Shown here piece after piece: positions 35,521 through 44,638 of a DNA stretch of 64,000 nt (position 1 is its first letter; every line of letters starts with the position of its first letter). The notes beneath the pieces are model-generated. The model had not been told where the DNA came from. It saw nothing but the letters and a program-made list of their open reading frames with translations, and made no database searches. The translations under genes and the position numbers were made by a program. This DNA comes from Gordonia sp. PP30 (lineage in GTDB: Bacteria; Actinomycetota; Actinomycetes; Mycobacteriales; Mycobacteriaceae): positions 3,348,001 to 3,412,000 of the forward strand of contig NZ_CP095864.1 in assembly GCF_023100845.1 (NCBI RefSeq), written 5' to 3'.

Positions 35521-37185
35521 TCAGACCGCGAGCGAATTGTGCGGCGAGGTCATCATGATGTGCGTGGGCGGCCGGTCGGTCGGATCGTCCACCTGGAGCG
35601 ACGACAGCACGAATCGGTCGGCCCGGGCCGCCGCCCAATCGTCGAGCCACGAGGCCGGCGGATCCGAGAGCAGCTGACCGGGCGTCAGCCACTCGTACAG
35701 GTCGGCGTACGACACCGAGTGGTTGGGCCCGACGGTGCGCATGAGCATGGCCGGGTGCAGGTCGTCGAAGCTCTTCAGGCCCATCGAGGAGACGAACTGC
35801 TTGGCGTTCTCGACCACCGACCGCTGGAACCGGTAGACGCGCTCGGTCTTGTCGGGCACGTCGAGCGCACGGGCGCGCTTGGGGTCCTGGGTGGCGACGC
35901 CGACCGGACAGCGGTTGGTATGACACTGCTGCGCCTGGATACAGCCGACGGCCATCATCATCGCGCGAGCGGCCAGGGTGAAGTCGGCGCCCTGGATGAC
36001 GCGTTTGACGATGTCGAAGCCCTCGGCCACCTTGCCCGCGGCCCCGATCCGGATGTCGTCGCGCAGGTCGACGCCGACGAGCGCGTTGTGCACGGTCATC
36101 AGGCCCTCGGTGAGCGGCATGCCGACACTGTCCTCGAACTCGATCGGCGCCGCGCCGGTGCCGCCCTCGGCACCGTCGACCAGGATGAAGTCCGGTGCGA
36201 TGCCGGTGGCGACCATGGCTTTGCAGATGCCGAGGAATTCGCTGCGCGAGCCGACGCAGAGCTTGAAGCCGACCGGTTTGCCGCCGCTGAGCTCGCGCAG
36301 CTCGGCGATGAACTCGCACAGCCCCTCGGGGGTGTGGAAGCGGTTGTGCGACGGGGGCGAGACCACGGTGGTGCCGGCCTCGACCATCCGCATCTCGGCG
36401 ATCTCCCGGGTCACCTTGGATCCTGGCATCACGCCGCCGAGTCCCGGTTTCGCCCCCTGCGACAGCTTGATGGAGATGCACTTGACCGACGGTGCGGCGG
36501 CCTTCTTCGCGAACGCCGCGGCGTCGAAGTGCCCGTCGTGCGTGCGGCAGCCGAAGTACGCGGTGCCCAGTTCCCAGATCAGGTCGCCGCCGGCTTCCAG
36601 GTGATACGGGCTGAGGCCGCCCTCCCCGGTGTCGTGGGCGAAGCCGCCCTTGGCCGCACCGCCGTTGAGCGCCCGGATGGCGTTGGCCGAGAGCGCGCCG
36701 AAGCTCATCGCCGACACGTTGAAGATCGCCATGTCGTACGGCTGCGCGCACGACGGCCCGCCGATCCGCACCCGCGGCACACCCTCGGGCGCCGGCTGCG
36801 CGGCGATCGAGTGGCATACGAACTCGTAGCCGGGGCGGTACACGTCGCGCTCGGTGCCGAACGGGTCGACGTCCTTCACGCCCTTCGCCCGCTCGTAGAT
36901 GGTGGTACGGGTGTTTCGGTCGTACGGGGTGCCGTCGTAGTCGCGTTCGATGAAGTACTGCTGGATCTCCGGGCGGACCGATTCGAGGAGGAAGCGGAAG
37001 TGCCCGAGGACCGGGTAGTTGCGGAGGATGCTGTGCCGTCGCTGCAACAGATCGTGGGCGCCGGTCACCGCGATGAGCAGCAGCGGAACGGTCAGGAACA
37101 GCCACCACGGCGACTCCACGACGACCAGCGCGATCGACGCGGCACCGAGCACCCACAACGCGGCGACCGCCAGCCATCTCATCAT
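35521..37185 (-). CDS. GltB2-like FMN-binding glutamate synthase family protein, membrane anchored
   Basis: 554 residues from ATG 37185 (GAGAGGGG upstream). Two N-terminal helices (WLAVAALWVLGAASIALVVVE; WWLFLTVPLLLIAVTGA) anchor a glutamate-synthase FMN/Fe-S barrel: MSFGALSANAIRALN, KGGFAHDTGEGGLSPYH, SIKLSQGAKPGLGGVMPGSKV, ILVDGAEGGTGAAP and the cysteine-rich GCIQAQQCHTNRCPVGVAT that ligands a 3Fe-4S cluster in GOGAT. It lacks the glutaminase and linker domains, so it is a stand-alone relative of uncertain reaction; such proteins may be NAD(P)H- or ferredoxin-dependent. Confidence 0.9.
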   Translation of the reverse strand: MMRWLAVAALWVLGAASIALVVVESPWWLFLTVPLLLIAVTGAHDLLQRRHSILRNYPVLGHFRFLLESVRPEIQQYFIERDYDGTPYDRNTRTTIYERAKGVKDVDPFGTERDVYRPGYEFVCHSIAAQPAPEGVPRVRIGGPSCAQPYDMAIFNVSAMSFGALSANAIRALNGGAAKGGFAHDTGEGGLSPYHLEAGGDLIWELGTAYFGCRTHDGHFDAAAFAKKAAAPSVKCISIKLSQGAKPGLGGVMPGSKVTREIAEMRMVEAGTTVVSPPSHNRFHTPEGLCEFIAELRELSGGKPVGFKLCVGSRSEFLGICKAMVATGIAPDFILVDGAEGGTGAAPIEFEDSVGMPLTEGLMTVHNALVGVDLRDDIRIGAAGKVAEGFDIVKRVIQGADFTLAARAMMMAVGCIQAQQCHTNRCPVGVATQDPKRARALDVPDKTERVYRFQRSVVENAKQFVSSMGLKSFDDLHPAMLMRTVGPNHSVSYADLYEWLTPGQLLSDPPASWLDDWAAARADRFVLSSLQVDDPTDRPPTHIMMTSPHNSLAV

Positions 37186-37229
37186 CGCAGAACCCCTCTC
37201 TCGACGCCGCGGGCGCCGCGGCGTCCGTC

Positions 37230-38831
37230 TCACTCGCGCACGACGCGCAGTCCATCCTCGTCGAGAGTAAGCCGCGTACCGATCCGCAGCCGGTTCAGGA
37301 AGGCATCGTCGTGGCTGACGACCAGGATCGCGCCTCGGTAGGCGTCGAGGGCCCCGGCCAGGGCGTCGACACTGGCGAGATCCAGGTTGTTGGTCGGCTC
37401 GTCGAACACCACCAGCTGGTGCGGTGGATCGGCCAGCAACAGCCCGGCCAGGGCGACACGGAACCGCTCGCCGCCGGACACGTCGCCGACGGACCGGTGG
37501 ATCGCGTCACCGCGGAACCCGAACTGCGCGAGCCGCGCGCGGAGCTCGTCGGGTGCGGTCCGCGACGCGGCGGCCGCGACGACGTCGACGATGCTCGCCG
37601 TGTCGTCGAGGTGATCGAGCCGCTGCGGCAGGTAGCCGATCCGGTCGGTGAGCGCGGTGCCGCTCAGGTCGCCGGGAGCGGCCTTCCCGGCGTGGATCAG
37701 CGACTCCAGCAGCCGGGTCTTGCCGATGCCGTTGCGGCCGGTCAGCGCGATCCGCTCCGGCCCTCGCACGACGATCGACGTTCCGGCGCCGTCACCGAAC
37801 TCCGCCAGCCGGCGACCTGCGGGCACCGCCGGATCGGGCAGTTCGATCCGGATCCCGGCGTCCTTGCGGATCCGCTCGGCCTGGACCCGGACGGCGTCCC
37901 GCGCGGCGTCGACCTTGTCGTCGAGTTCGCCGCGCAGCTTGCCCGCGGAGACCTGCGCGTCGCCCTTGCGGAGGTTCATCGCGATCTTCGGCCTGCGCTT
38001 GTTCTCGAAGTCCTTGCGAGCCGTACGCTCCCGGCGGGCGAGCTTGGTCTGCGCCTCGATACGCTGGCGCTTCTCCACCTTGAGACGCTGCTCGGCGGTC
38101 CGCAGCGCCTGCTCGGCCGCGGCCTGCTCGGCATCCAGGTGCGCGCGGTACTCCGAGTACGGCCCACCGAACACGGTCAGCGCCCCGGCGCGGAGTTCGG
38201 CGGTCTCGTCCATCCGGTCGAGCAGGGCCACGTCGTGGCTGACGACGATCAGCGCGCCCGGCCAGTGTTCGAGCATGTCGTACAGGGCGTGGCGCGCCGG
38301 CCGGTCGAGGTTGTTGGTCGGCTCGTCGAGCAGCACGACGTCGTCGCCCGCGGCGCGCAGTCCGGCCAGTGCGGTCAGGACCGTCTCGCCGCCGGACAGC
38401 GCGCCGACCGGCCGGTCGAGGCCGACCGATTCCAGGCCGAGGGCGTCGAGCACGGCCCGTGCCTGCGCCTCGACGTCCCAGCGGTCGGCGAGGGTCTCGA
38501 AGTGCACGGGATCGGCGTCGCCGGACTCGATGGCGCGCAGCGCGTCGAGCTGCGGGCGCACGCCGAGCAGATCGGCGACCGTCGCGGCGGTGTCGAGTAC
38601 CAGTTGCTGCGGGAGTAGGCCGACGCGGCCGTCGACGTCGATCACCCCGTGGTCCGGAGTGAGGGCACCGCTGATCAGCGCGAGCAACGTGGACTTGCCG
38701 GTGCCGTTGTCGCCGATCAGGCCGGTGCGGCCCGCGCCGAACGACGCGGTGAGGCCGCGGAGCACGGGGCGGCCGTCGGGCCAGGCGAACGAGACGTCGG
38801 TGAGAACGACGGAGGGGTGAACGGTGGACAT
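37230..38831 (-). CDS. ABC-F family ATPase (second copy type)
   Basis: 533 residues from ATG 38831 with AGGAG upstream. Two ATPase domains: Walker A GDNGTGKST and GRNGIGKTR, signatures ALSGGETVL and VSGGERFR, Walker B VVLLDEPTNNLD and LVVFDEPTNNLD. The linker is charged (RTAEQRLKVEKRQRIEAQTKLARRE...). The second Walker A ends Lys-Thr-Arg, so its final Ser/Thr is displaced. It is only distantly like the ABC-F at 25905-27548 and closer to the group linked with antibiotic resistance or ribosome rescue. The 200-base leader upstream may be regulatory. Confidence 0.9.
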   Translation of the reverse strand: MSTVHPSVVLTDVSFAWPDGRPVLRGLTASFGAGRTGLIGDNGTGKSTLLALISGALTPDHGVIDVDGRVGLLPQQLVLDTAATVADLLGVRPQLDALRAIESGDADPVHFETLADRWDVEAQARAVLDALGLESVGLDRPVGALSGGETVLTALAGLRAAGDDVVLLDEPTNNLDRPARHALYDMLEHWPGALIVVSHDVALLDRMDETAELRAGALTVFGGPYSEYRAHLDAEQAAAEQALRTAEQRLKVEKRQRIEAQTKLARRERTARKDFENKRRPKIAMNLRKGDAQVSAGKLRGELDDKVDAARDAVRVQAERIRKDAGIRIELPDPAVPAGRRLAEFGDGAGTSIVVRGPERIALTGRNGIGKTRLLESLIHAGKAAPGDLSGTALTDRIGYLPQRLDHLDDTASIVDVVAAAASRTAPDELRARLAQFGFRGDAIHRSVGDVSGGERFRVALAGLLLADPPHQLVVFDEPTNNLDLASVDALAGALDAYRGAILVVSHDDAFLNRLRIGTRLTLDEDGLRVVRE

Positions 38832-38845
38832 GAGGCTCCTGAAGA

Positions 38846-38864
38846 TCGTCAGCGGCACTGACGA
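38846..38864 (-). promoter_or_regulatory. Small hairpin in the ABC-F leader
   Basis: TCGTCAG and CTGACGA pair across a 5-base loop, 14 bases upstream of the ABC-F start and next to its ribosome site. The gap 38832-39052 has no gene that I can support. Attenuation is possible because antibiotic-type ABC-F genes often have regulated leaders, but I see no leader peptide. Confidence 0.3.
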
Positions 38865-39052
38865 CGGGAACCTGCGCGCGGGCGGTTGCTACGACGTCAG
38901 CGCACGGGCGGTCGTGCGCGGGGGACGGTCGTGAACCAGCACTGCGAGATCACTCCTCGGTCGGGGACGGGGGTCTCATCGACCATAGCGGGCGGCCGGA
39001 CACGGCGGCAATCGGTTTTCTCTCCGGTCGTGCCCGGCGCGCCGGCTCCGGC

Positions 39053-40507
39053 TCAGATCGGCTCGTCCACCGAGTGCGAGTCGGTCAGTGTCAGGGCTCC
39101 GGCCGCGGCCACGAGGCCGACGACGACCGCGAGCACCAGATAGGTGACGCGCTCGCCGTGGAAGAACGACGACACCAGTTCGCTGCTCCACCGGCCGTCG
39201 GGCAGCGCGGTGGTCACCAGGGCGGCGATGGCGGTGCCGACGACGGCGGTGCCGATGCTGGTGCCGACCTCCTGCGCGGTGTCGTTCAAGGCGGTGCCGA
39301 TCGACGTCTTGTTCTCCGGCATGGCACTGACCAGGGCCACCGCGCAGATGGTCATGATGGTCCGCAGGCCGAGGGTCAGGGTCACCATGAAGATCGCGAT
39401 CGCGAGGTAGCCGTGCTCCACGCCCCAGCCCATGCCGGCGAGTGAACCCGCCAGCAGAGCGGCGCCGACCAGGCAGGCGATCCGGTGCCCGAAGGTCTTG
39501 GCGAGCCACTCCGACACCGGGGTGCCGACGATCATCGTGAGAATCAGCGGCAGATTGGCCAGTCCCGCCTTCATCGGGCTCCACCCGAAGGCGTACTGGA
39601 AGTGCAGGATCAGCCCGAACATCACCCCGGCCATCGCGATCGACGTACCGATCTGGGCGATCGCCGCGCCGCGCACCGTGCCGCTGGTGAAGAAGCTCAG
39701 ATCGAGCATGGGTTCGTCGGTGCGGCGTTCGTGCCAGATGAACAGTGCCAGCGCGATGATCGCGGCGGCGATCGACCCGAGCGTCACGGCCGACGCCCAG
39801 CCGTGTTCGACGCCCGCGGTCAGGGTGTAGCACGCGAAGCCCATCGCCAGGATCGAGAGGATCGCACCCGGGAGATCGAGCTTCTCGGTGGTCAGGTCGT
39901 CCGGGCGGTCCGACGCGACGCCGGCCCGCACTCCGAGCCACGCGAGCAGCGCGATCGGCGCGTTGACCAGCAGCAGCCACTCCCAGCGGATGTGCGCGAG
40001 CGCCGTGCCGCCGATCAGCGGGCCGAGAATGAAACCGCTCATCCCCACGACGATCATCAGGGTCATCGCCCGCATGCGGAGCTTCTCGGTCTCGAACAGG
40101 CGGAAGACCAGCGAGTTGGTGACCGGCGCCATCGCGGCGGCGGCCACGCCGAGGGCGGCGCGCAGTGCGATCAGCGAGCCGGACGACTCCACCCAGATCA
40201 CGCCGATGCTGATCAGCCCGAACGCGGCCAGGCCCCACAGCAGGACGCGGCGGCGGCCGATCCGGTCGGCCGCCGATCCAGCGGTCAGCAGCAGGCCGCC
40301 GAAGGTCAGCGAGTAGGCACCGGTGACCCACTGCAGGGCGATGGTGCCGCTGCCCAGATCGCGGCCGATGGTGGGCAGGGCGATGGTGAGCAGTGTGTTG
40401 TCGACCATCTCGACGAAGAACGCGAGACAGAGCGCGGCGAGGGGGATCCACGCGGCTTTCAGGGACGTGTATGTGCGGGCCGGCGCGGCTTCGGCGGTGG
40501 GAGTCAT
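39053..40507 (-). CDS. MFS drug efflux transporter (DHA2, 14-helix type)
   Basis: 484 residues from ATG 40507 with GGAGGTG upstream; the longer frame covers the divergent tetR and was rejected. Helix 1 has CLAFFVEMVDNTLLTIALPTIGRDL (motif D1), the loop 2-3 motif A is GSAADRIGRRRVLLWGL, and motif C is MSGFILGPLIGGTA. Fourteen hydrophobic segments are visible. It probably exports a toxic organic compound by proton antiport and is controlled by the divergent TetR regulator through the three operators between them. Confidence 0.93.
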   Translation of the reverse strand: MTPTAEAAPARTYTSLKAAWIPLAALCLAFFVEMVDNTLLTIALPTIGRDLGSGTIALQWVTGAYSLTFGGLLLTAGSAADRIGRRRVLLWGLAAFGLISIGVIWVESSGSLIALRAALGVAAAAMAPVTNSLVFRLFETEKLRMRAMTLMIVVGMSGFILGPLIGGTALAHIRWEWLLLVNAPIALLAWLGVRAGVASDRPDDLTTEKLDLPGAILSILAMGFACYTLTAGVEHGWASAVTLGSIAAAIIALALFIWHERRTDEPMLDLSFFTSGTVRGAAIAQIGTSIAMAGVMFGLILHFQYAFGWSPMKAGLANLPLILTMIVGTPVSEWLAKTFGHRIACLVGAALLAGSLAGMGWGVEHGYLAIAIFMVTLTLGLRTIMTICAVALVSAMPENKTSIGTALNDTAQEVGTSIGTAVVGTAIAALVTTALPDGRWSSELVSSFFHGERVTYLVLAVVVGLVAAAGALTLTDSHSVDEPI

Positions 40508-40530
40508 GGCGGGCACCTCCAATCGGTATC

Positions 40531-40579
40531 GAACGTCGTTCGGTAATGGAACGCTGTTCGATAGAATAGAACGGTGTTC
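40531..40579 (+). promoter_or_regulatory. Three TetR-type operators, GAACGnnGTTC
   Basis: Near-palindromes GAACGTCGTTC (40531-40541), GAACGCTGTTC (40549-40559) and GAACGGTGTTC (40569-40579), spaced 18 and 20 bases start to start. They fill the 114-base gap between the divergent MFS and tetR starts, beginning 24 bases from the MFS ATG. The region is AT-richer than its surroundings (GATAGAATAGAA). Confidence 0.8.
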
Positions 40580-40621
40580 GGTTCTACGCAAGACCCGCTC
40601 GGGACAGGGAATGATGGGGGT

Positions 40622-41329
40622 ATGAGCGCACAGCCCGACTCCGCCACCCGCCGCCGGCGGCGAGCCTCCCATTCGATGGAGGCGGTGATCGCCGAGGCCG
40701 TCACCCTGCTCGACGAGGCCGGTGAGCCCGCCCTCACCTTCCGGGCCCTCGCCGCCCGACTCGGCGGCGGCGTGGCCAGCATCTACTGGTACGTGTCGAG
40801 CAAGGACGAGCTCCTGGACAAGGCCACCGACCACGTCCTGGCCGGCGTCGTCGAGGCGACGCACGGCTTCACCGGCGCCGACGACCCCATCGACGACCTG
40901 CGGTCGATCGCTGTCACCTTGTTCGACACGGTCGCCGACCGCCCGTGGCTCGGCGCCTACCTCATGCGCGACACCGGCGCCCAGCCCTCCGGCCTGCGGC
41001 TCTACGAACTCCTCGGCGAGCAGGTGATGCGACTCGGCATGAATCCCCGTGACAGTTTCCACGCCACCTCCGCGGTACTCGGCTTCGTGATCGGCACCGC
41101 TGCGGACCTCGGCCAGCAACCGCCGCCCGAGGTGGCCGACGGAACCGTCAGCCGGGACGAGTACATCGCCGCCGAGGCGGACCTGTGGCGCGCCCTGGAC
41201 CCGGGCGAATACCCGTTCATGCACTACATCGTCGACGAGTTCGCCGGGCACGAGGACGCCGTGCAGTTCCGTGCGGGCCTGGATCTCCTCCTCACCGGGC
41301 TCCGCCGGCAGGCGACCGCGGGGTCGTGA
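40622..41329 (+). CDS. TetR-family repressor (TetR_C type) of the divergent MFS gene
   Basis: 235 residues from ATG 40622. The N-terminal helix-turn-helix is IAEAVTLLDEAGEPALTFRALAARLGGGVASIYWYVSSKDELLDKATD, close to the tetracycline repressor class (ASLYWHVxxKDELL). The ligand domain follows (DDLRSIAVTLFDTVADRPWLGAYL...). The start 48 bases upstream in frame is ignored because it would overlap the third operator. It probably represses both itself and the exporter and is released by an exported drug. Confidence 0.92.
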   Translation: MSAQPDSATRRRRRASHSMEAVIAEAVTLLDEAGEPALTFRALAARLGGGVASIYWYVSSKDELLDKATDHVLAGVVEATHGFTGADDPIDDLRSIAVTLFDTVADRPWLGAYLMRDTGAQPSGLRLYELLGEQVMRLGMNPRDSFHATSAVLGFVIGTAADLGQQPPPEVADGTVSRDEYIAAEADLWRALDPGEYPFMHYIVDEFAGHEDAVQFRAGLDLLLTGLRRQATAGS

Positions 41330-41520
41330 CACCGGAGGCAGCCGACACCGCGGCCCCATATGAAATTCTCAAATAACACGCGCGACGAAGACCCGCTCCG
41401 CCACTGAACCGGCATCCGACGAACGGAGCCTGGAACCCTCAACCCGCCGCCCTGGCCTCAACGCCCCCGTCTCGAACCGACGGCCGGCCCCGGCGCGGCC
41501 GAAGCGAGCGGACCCGGAAT

Positions 41521-42976
41521 TCAGGCCGCGCCCGGCAGAATCGTCAGCGTTCTTCGGTTGTTCGCGCAGATGGGCTCGCACCGCCGGCCCGGGCGATCCG
41601 GATCCGCGGGCGGCACGAACCACGGATGCCGGTCGTGGCCGATGAACACTTCCCACCCGCCGTGGTGAACCAGACCGTGATGGCGGCGGCACAGCAGGAC
41701 GCCGTTGTCCAGACACGTCTCCCCGCCGTGCGACCACGGCGTGCAATGGTGCGCGTCGCACCAACTCGGCGGCAGCCCGCAGCCGGGGAATGCGCAGCCG
41801 CCATCACGGATCACCAGCGCTTTCCGGATGCCCGGAGGGAACAGGCGCTTCTCCCGGCCGACACTCAGCGGCACCCCGTCCGCGTCGACCATCGCCGCGG
41901 CGACCGAGGCCTCACACATCACCATTTCCGCCGTCCGCGCGGAGATGGGCCCGCCGAAACCCAGCACCGGAACACCCGCCGTTCCGTCACCGGCCACCCG
42001 GTCCCGCGGACCGTCGATGTCGGCGAGTGGAATCCGGAAGACTTCTGCCGCACTATCGACCCCCTCTCGGCGACGTCGGCCGCTGTTCGGCTCCGCGCCG
42101 TCGGTCAGCCGACCGTTGACGGTGATCCCCATCGGCACCACAAGGCACACATGCGGCAGCACGCCGCCCGATTCTGGACGCTCACCTCGCGCCAGATATG
42201 ACCGCACCATCTGCATGAACGCATCCGCACGCCGCCGCTTCGCCGAGCGCCTGTCCGTCGACCCGTCAGGCTCCGGCACCGGGTGGGTCAGCGGATCCAG
42301 CGCCACCGACAATTCCTCGCCGGCGAGCACGTCGAGGTCGACGGTCACCGAGAATCGCCCGTCATCGGTGCGATCGAGCGTCATCTCATTGAGTTCGTCG
42401 CGCTCGGCCACCGGCGGACGGCCGTCGTCCGATTCGATGGGGGTGAGCCGGATCGCCCAGGCCCGCCTTGTCCTTCACTCGCGCCGGGCACGACTGGACC
42501 ATCAGCGACGCCACCACCGTCGCCGCCACATCGTCGTCGATCTCCACCCGACCGATGACGTGTCCCAGCCCGGCCGCTACCGCGTCAGCGTGCTCGGCCG
42601 ACACCGCACCGTCCCGCATTCCGCGTGTCACCGGAGTCAACCGCGGATCGGCCGCGGCCCGACCCAACCGGGCCGCGCGATGGGCGACCGCGGGCGCTGC
42701 ACCCAGGCCCATCAGGATCCGGGCCGCGGAACAGACCCGCTTTCGGGCAGGCAGCTCGGCCCGCTCCATGGCCGTACACGCGCACGCGAGTACGTGATCG
42801 GCAATGGTCCGCAGCCGCAGCGCCGCCGCGGTCACCGCCAGCAGTTCCCGATCGTCGCCCGCCGGACGAGGCCGTTCGAACAGGGCCGCCAGGGTGCCCG
42901 GCGGCGCACCATCGGTCGCCATGGTCAACTCATCCGCCAGCCGGTCGGCCAGATCGGTCAATTCCACCGCGTTCAT
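41521..42976 (-). pseudogene. Frameshifted DUF222/HNH endonuclease (13E12 repeat family)
   Basis: Two frames together make one protein. The first, from ATG 42976, reads MNAVELTDLADRLADEL...AATVVASLMVQSCPARVKDKA. The second resumes AWAIRLTPIESDDGRPPVAERDELNEMTL and ends at 41521. Restoring one base near 42464 (GCGGGCC to GCGCGGGCC on the coding strand) rejoins them. The second part holds the HNH nuclease: CAFPGCGLPPSWCDAHHCTPWSHGG, LDNGVLLCRRHHGLVHHGGW. DUF222-HNH genes occur in many copies in these genomes and their role is unclear. Either a true pseudogene or a consensus error. The gap 41330-41520 shows nothing else. Confidence 0.85.
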
Positions 42977-43184
42977 CCATCCCCCAGATGACGTCGTGCC
43001 GCCGCAGCATCGCCCAGTCGGTCAAGCATCTCTCGATGAGTCTCATGCCACTCGACTATCGCTACTGCGTTCCCATCCTCAATATATGCCTGAATGCACC
43101 GTTAGCGCAAGTGTTCGAATACGCATCTTCGGCGAACCCCTCGCACGACACGTTAGAGCAGGTCAGGAGACAATTCTCGGTTCG

Positions 43185-43574
43185 ATGACCCCGACCCCGC
43201 GCGGACGCATCCCGGTCTCACCGCGCCGTTTCACCGGCACCGTGCAGATCGACGGCGTCGGCAACCCTGACGAGCAGACCGCCATCGGCTGCGCGCACGT
43301 CCGCTTCTCCCCCGGTGCGCGGACCGCCTGGCATCACCACCCCAAGGGACAGACCCTGTACGTCACCGACGGGATCGGCCTGGTCGCCACCCGAACCGGC
43401 GGCGTGCAGGAGATCCGTCCGGGCGACGTCGTCTATATCGAGCCCGGTGAAGAGCACTGGCACGGCGCCACTCCGGACCGGTTCATGGCGCATGTCGCCA
43501 TGCAGGAGGCCGACGAGAACGGCGAGGTGGTCATCTGGCTCGACCACGTCACCGACGACGAGTACCGCGCCTGA
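43185..43574 (+). CDS. Small cupin-domain protein
   Basis: 129 residues from ATG 43185. Single cupin barrel: motif 1 GARTAWHHHPKGQTLYVTDGIG and motif 2 GDVVYIEPGEEHWHGATPD supply the His/Glu metal ligands. It resembles cupins annotated as carboxymuconolactone-decarboxylase-associated or hydroxynitrile-lyase-like proteins; the reaction is unknown. The upstream gap 42977-43184 is AT-richer than average and carries a weak SOS-like half site (43103-43118). Confidence 0.88.
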   Translation: MTPTPRGRIPVSPRRFTGTVQIDGVGNPDEQTAIGCAHVRFSPGARTAWHHHPKGQTLYVTDGIGLVATRTGGVQEIRPGDVVYIEPGEEHWHGATPDRFMAHVAMQEADENGEVVIWLDHVTDDEYRA

Positions 43575-43588
43575 CTCCCTGCCGTGCC

Positions 43589-44182
43589 TCACATCTGCCC
43601 GGCCGCCGCGCCCTGATCGCCGCCCGCCGCGAGGCCGCTCCGCCAGCCCGGCGCACGACCACCGCCGGGCGGACGCAGCCGGGCGACGTCGACTCCCGAT
43701 GTCAGCAGCAACCAGGCGATCAGCGAGTTCGAGTTCCACATGTCGCCGATCGCGAATTCGTCGCGTCCCCACACCAACCGGGGCACCTCGGACACCCGGT
43801 CGACGACGCGGCGGGCACGCTCCCCCGGCATCGGCAGCCGGATCGGCCCGCCGACCGCCCATCGCAGATCCGGGATCACCCCGTTCGGCCAGCACCGCAC
43901 CTCGTACCGGAACGATCGAAGCGCCCCGAGCGGCCGGAGACCCACCGGACCGGTGGCGACCACGCCGCGCGGGCCGGCCGGGCCGCCCCATGCCGGGGCC
44001 ATCTCGATCACGTACCGCGTGTCACCAGCGGTCACCTCCAATGCGGCATGGAACAGCGGCGCCGGCCGACGGTGCTCTCGCCACGCGCTATACGACTCCC
44101 ACCAGCCGCTCGTGTGCACGACGACGCGCCCGCCCGCCCCGACCGGCAGCCACCACAGCACCGCTCCGGCGTCGTCCGGCAT
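43589..44182 (-). CDS. Conserved protein, unknown function
   Basis: 197 residues from ATG 44182, with GGAGGGAGGGG upstream; the longer frame is antisense to the VOC gene. Trp-rich and soluble: WWLPVGAGGRVVVHTSGWWESYSAW, PLFHAALEVTAGDTRYVIEMAPAW, FRYEVRCWPNGVIPDLRWAVGG, WGRDEFAIGDMWNSNSLIAWLL. These phrases look like a conserved actinobacterial family, but I cannot name it or propose a function. It faces the cupin gene convergently with a 14-base gap. Confidence 0.72.
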   Translation of the reverse strand: MPDDAGAVLWWLPVGAGGRVVVHTSGWWESYSAWREHRRPAPLFHAALEVTAGDTRYVIEMAPAWGGPAGPRGVVATGPVGLRPLGALRSFRYEVRCWPNGVIPDLRWAVGGPIRLPMPGERARRVVDRVSEVPRLVWGRDEFAIGDMWNSNSLIAWLLLTSGVDVARLRPPGGGRAPGWRSGLAAGGDQGAAAGQM

Positions 44183-44284
44183 GCCCCTCCCTCCGCTGAA
44201 GAAATGATCCGCGCGACCCCAATCCTCCTGCCGCCCCGCGAGCCGCGCTAGCCTTCGGTCAGGGCACCTACATGGAGGTAGATG

Positions 44285-44638
44285 ATGACTGAATTCCAGA
44301 CCCGGCAGATCCTGCTGTCCACCGAGAACCTCGACGAATCGATCAAGCTCTACACCGAGACCCTCGGCTTCACCCTCAAGTTCCGCGACGGCGCCCACTA
44401 CGCCGCCCTCGACGGCAACGGCATCACCGTCGCCCTCGCGACCAAGGTGGACCATCCGATCCCCGGCCAGGTGGTCGTGGGTATCAAGACCGATGACGTC
44501 GACGGCGCCGCCAAGGCCATCGAAGAGGCCGGCGGCGGCATCGTCACCGCGCCGTACGACGACGCCCACGAGCGCCGCGCCGTCGTGTACGACAAGGACG
44601 GCAACGGTCTGGTCTTCTACAGCCCGCTCCCCCGCTAG
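44285..44638 (+). CDS. VOC-family (glyoxalase/bleomycin-resistance fold) protein
   Basis: 117 residues from ATG 44285, 6 bases after GGAGG; ATG 44282 is also possible. Two beta-alpha-beta modules: TRQILLSTENLDESIKLYTETLGF and VVGIKTDDVDGAAKAIEEAGGGIV, with AVVYDKDGNGLVFYSPL at the end. Substrate unknown. The TAG stop is part of the CTAG target into which the IS481-type element inserted, so the coding sequence itself is untouched. Confidence 0.9.
   Translation: MTEFQTRQILLSTENLDESIKLYTETLGFTLKFRDGAHYAALDGNGITVALATKVDHPIPGQVVVGIKTDDVDGAAKAIEEAGGGIVTAPYDDAHERRAVVYDKDGNGLVFYSPLPR

Noticed and set aside
40508..41359. Upstream extension of the MFS frame to 768 residues
   Set aside because: It is antisense to tetR and would cross the operators; ATG 40507 has a strong ribosome site.
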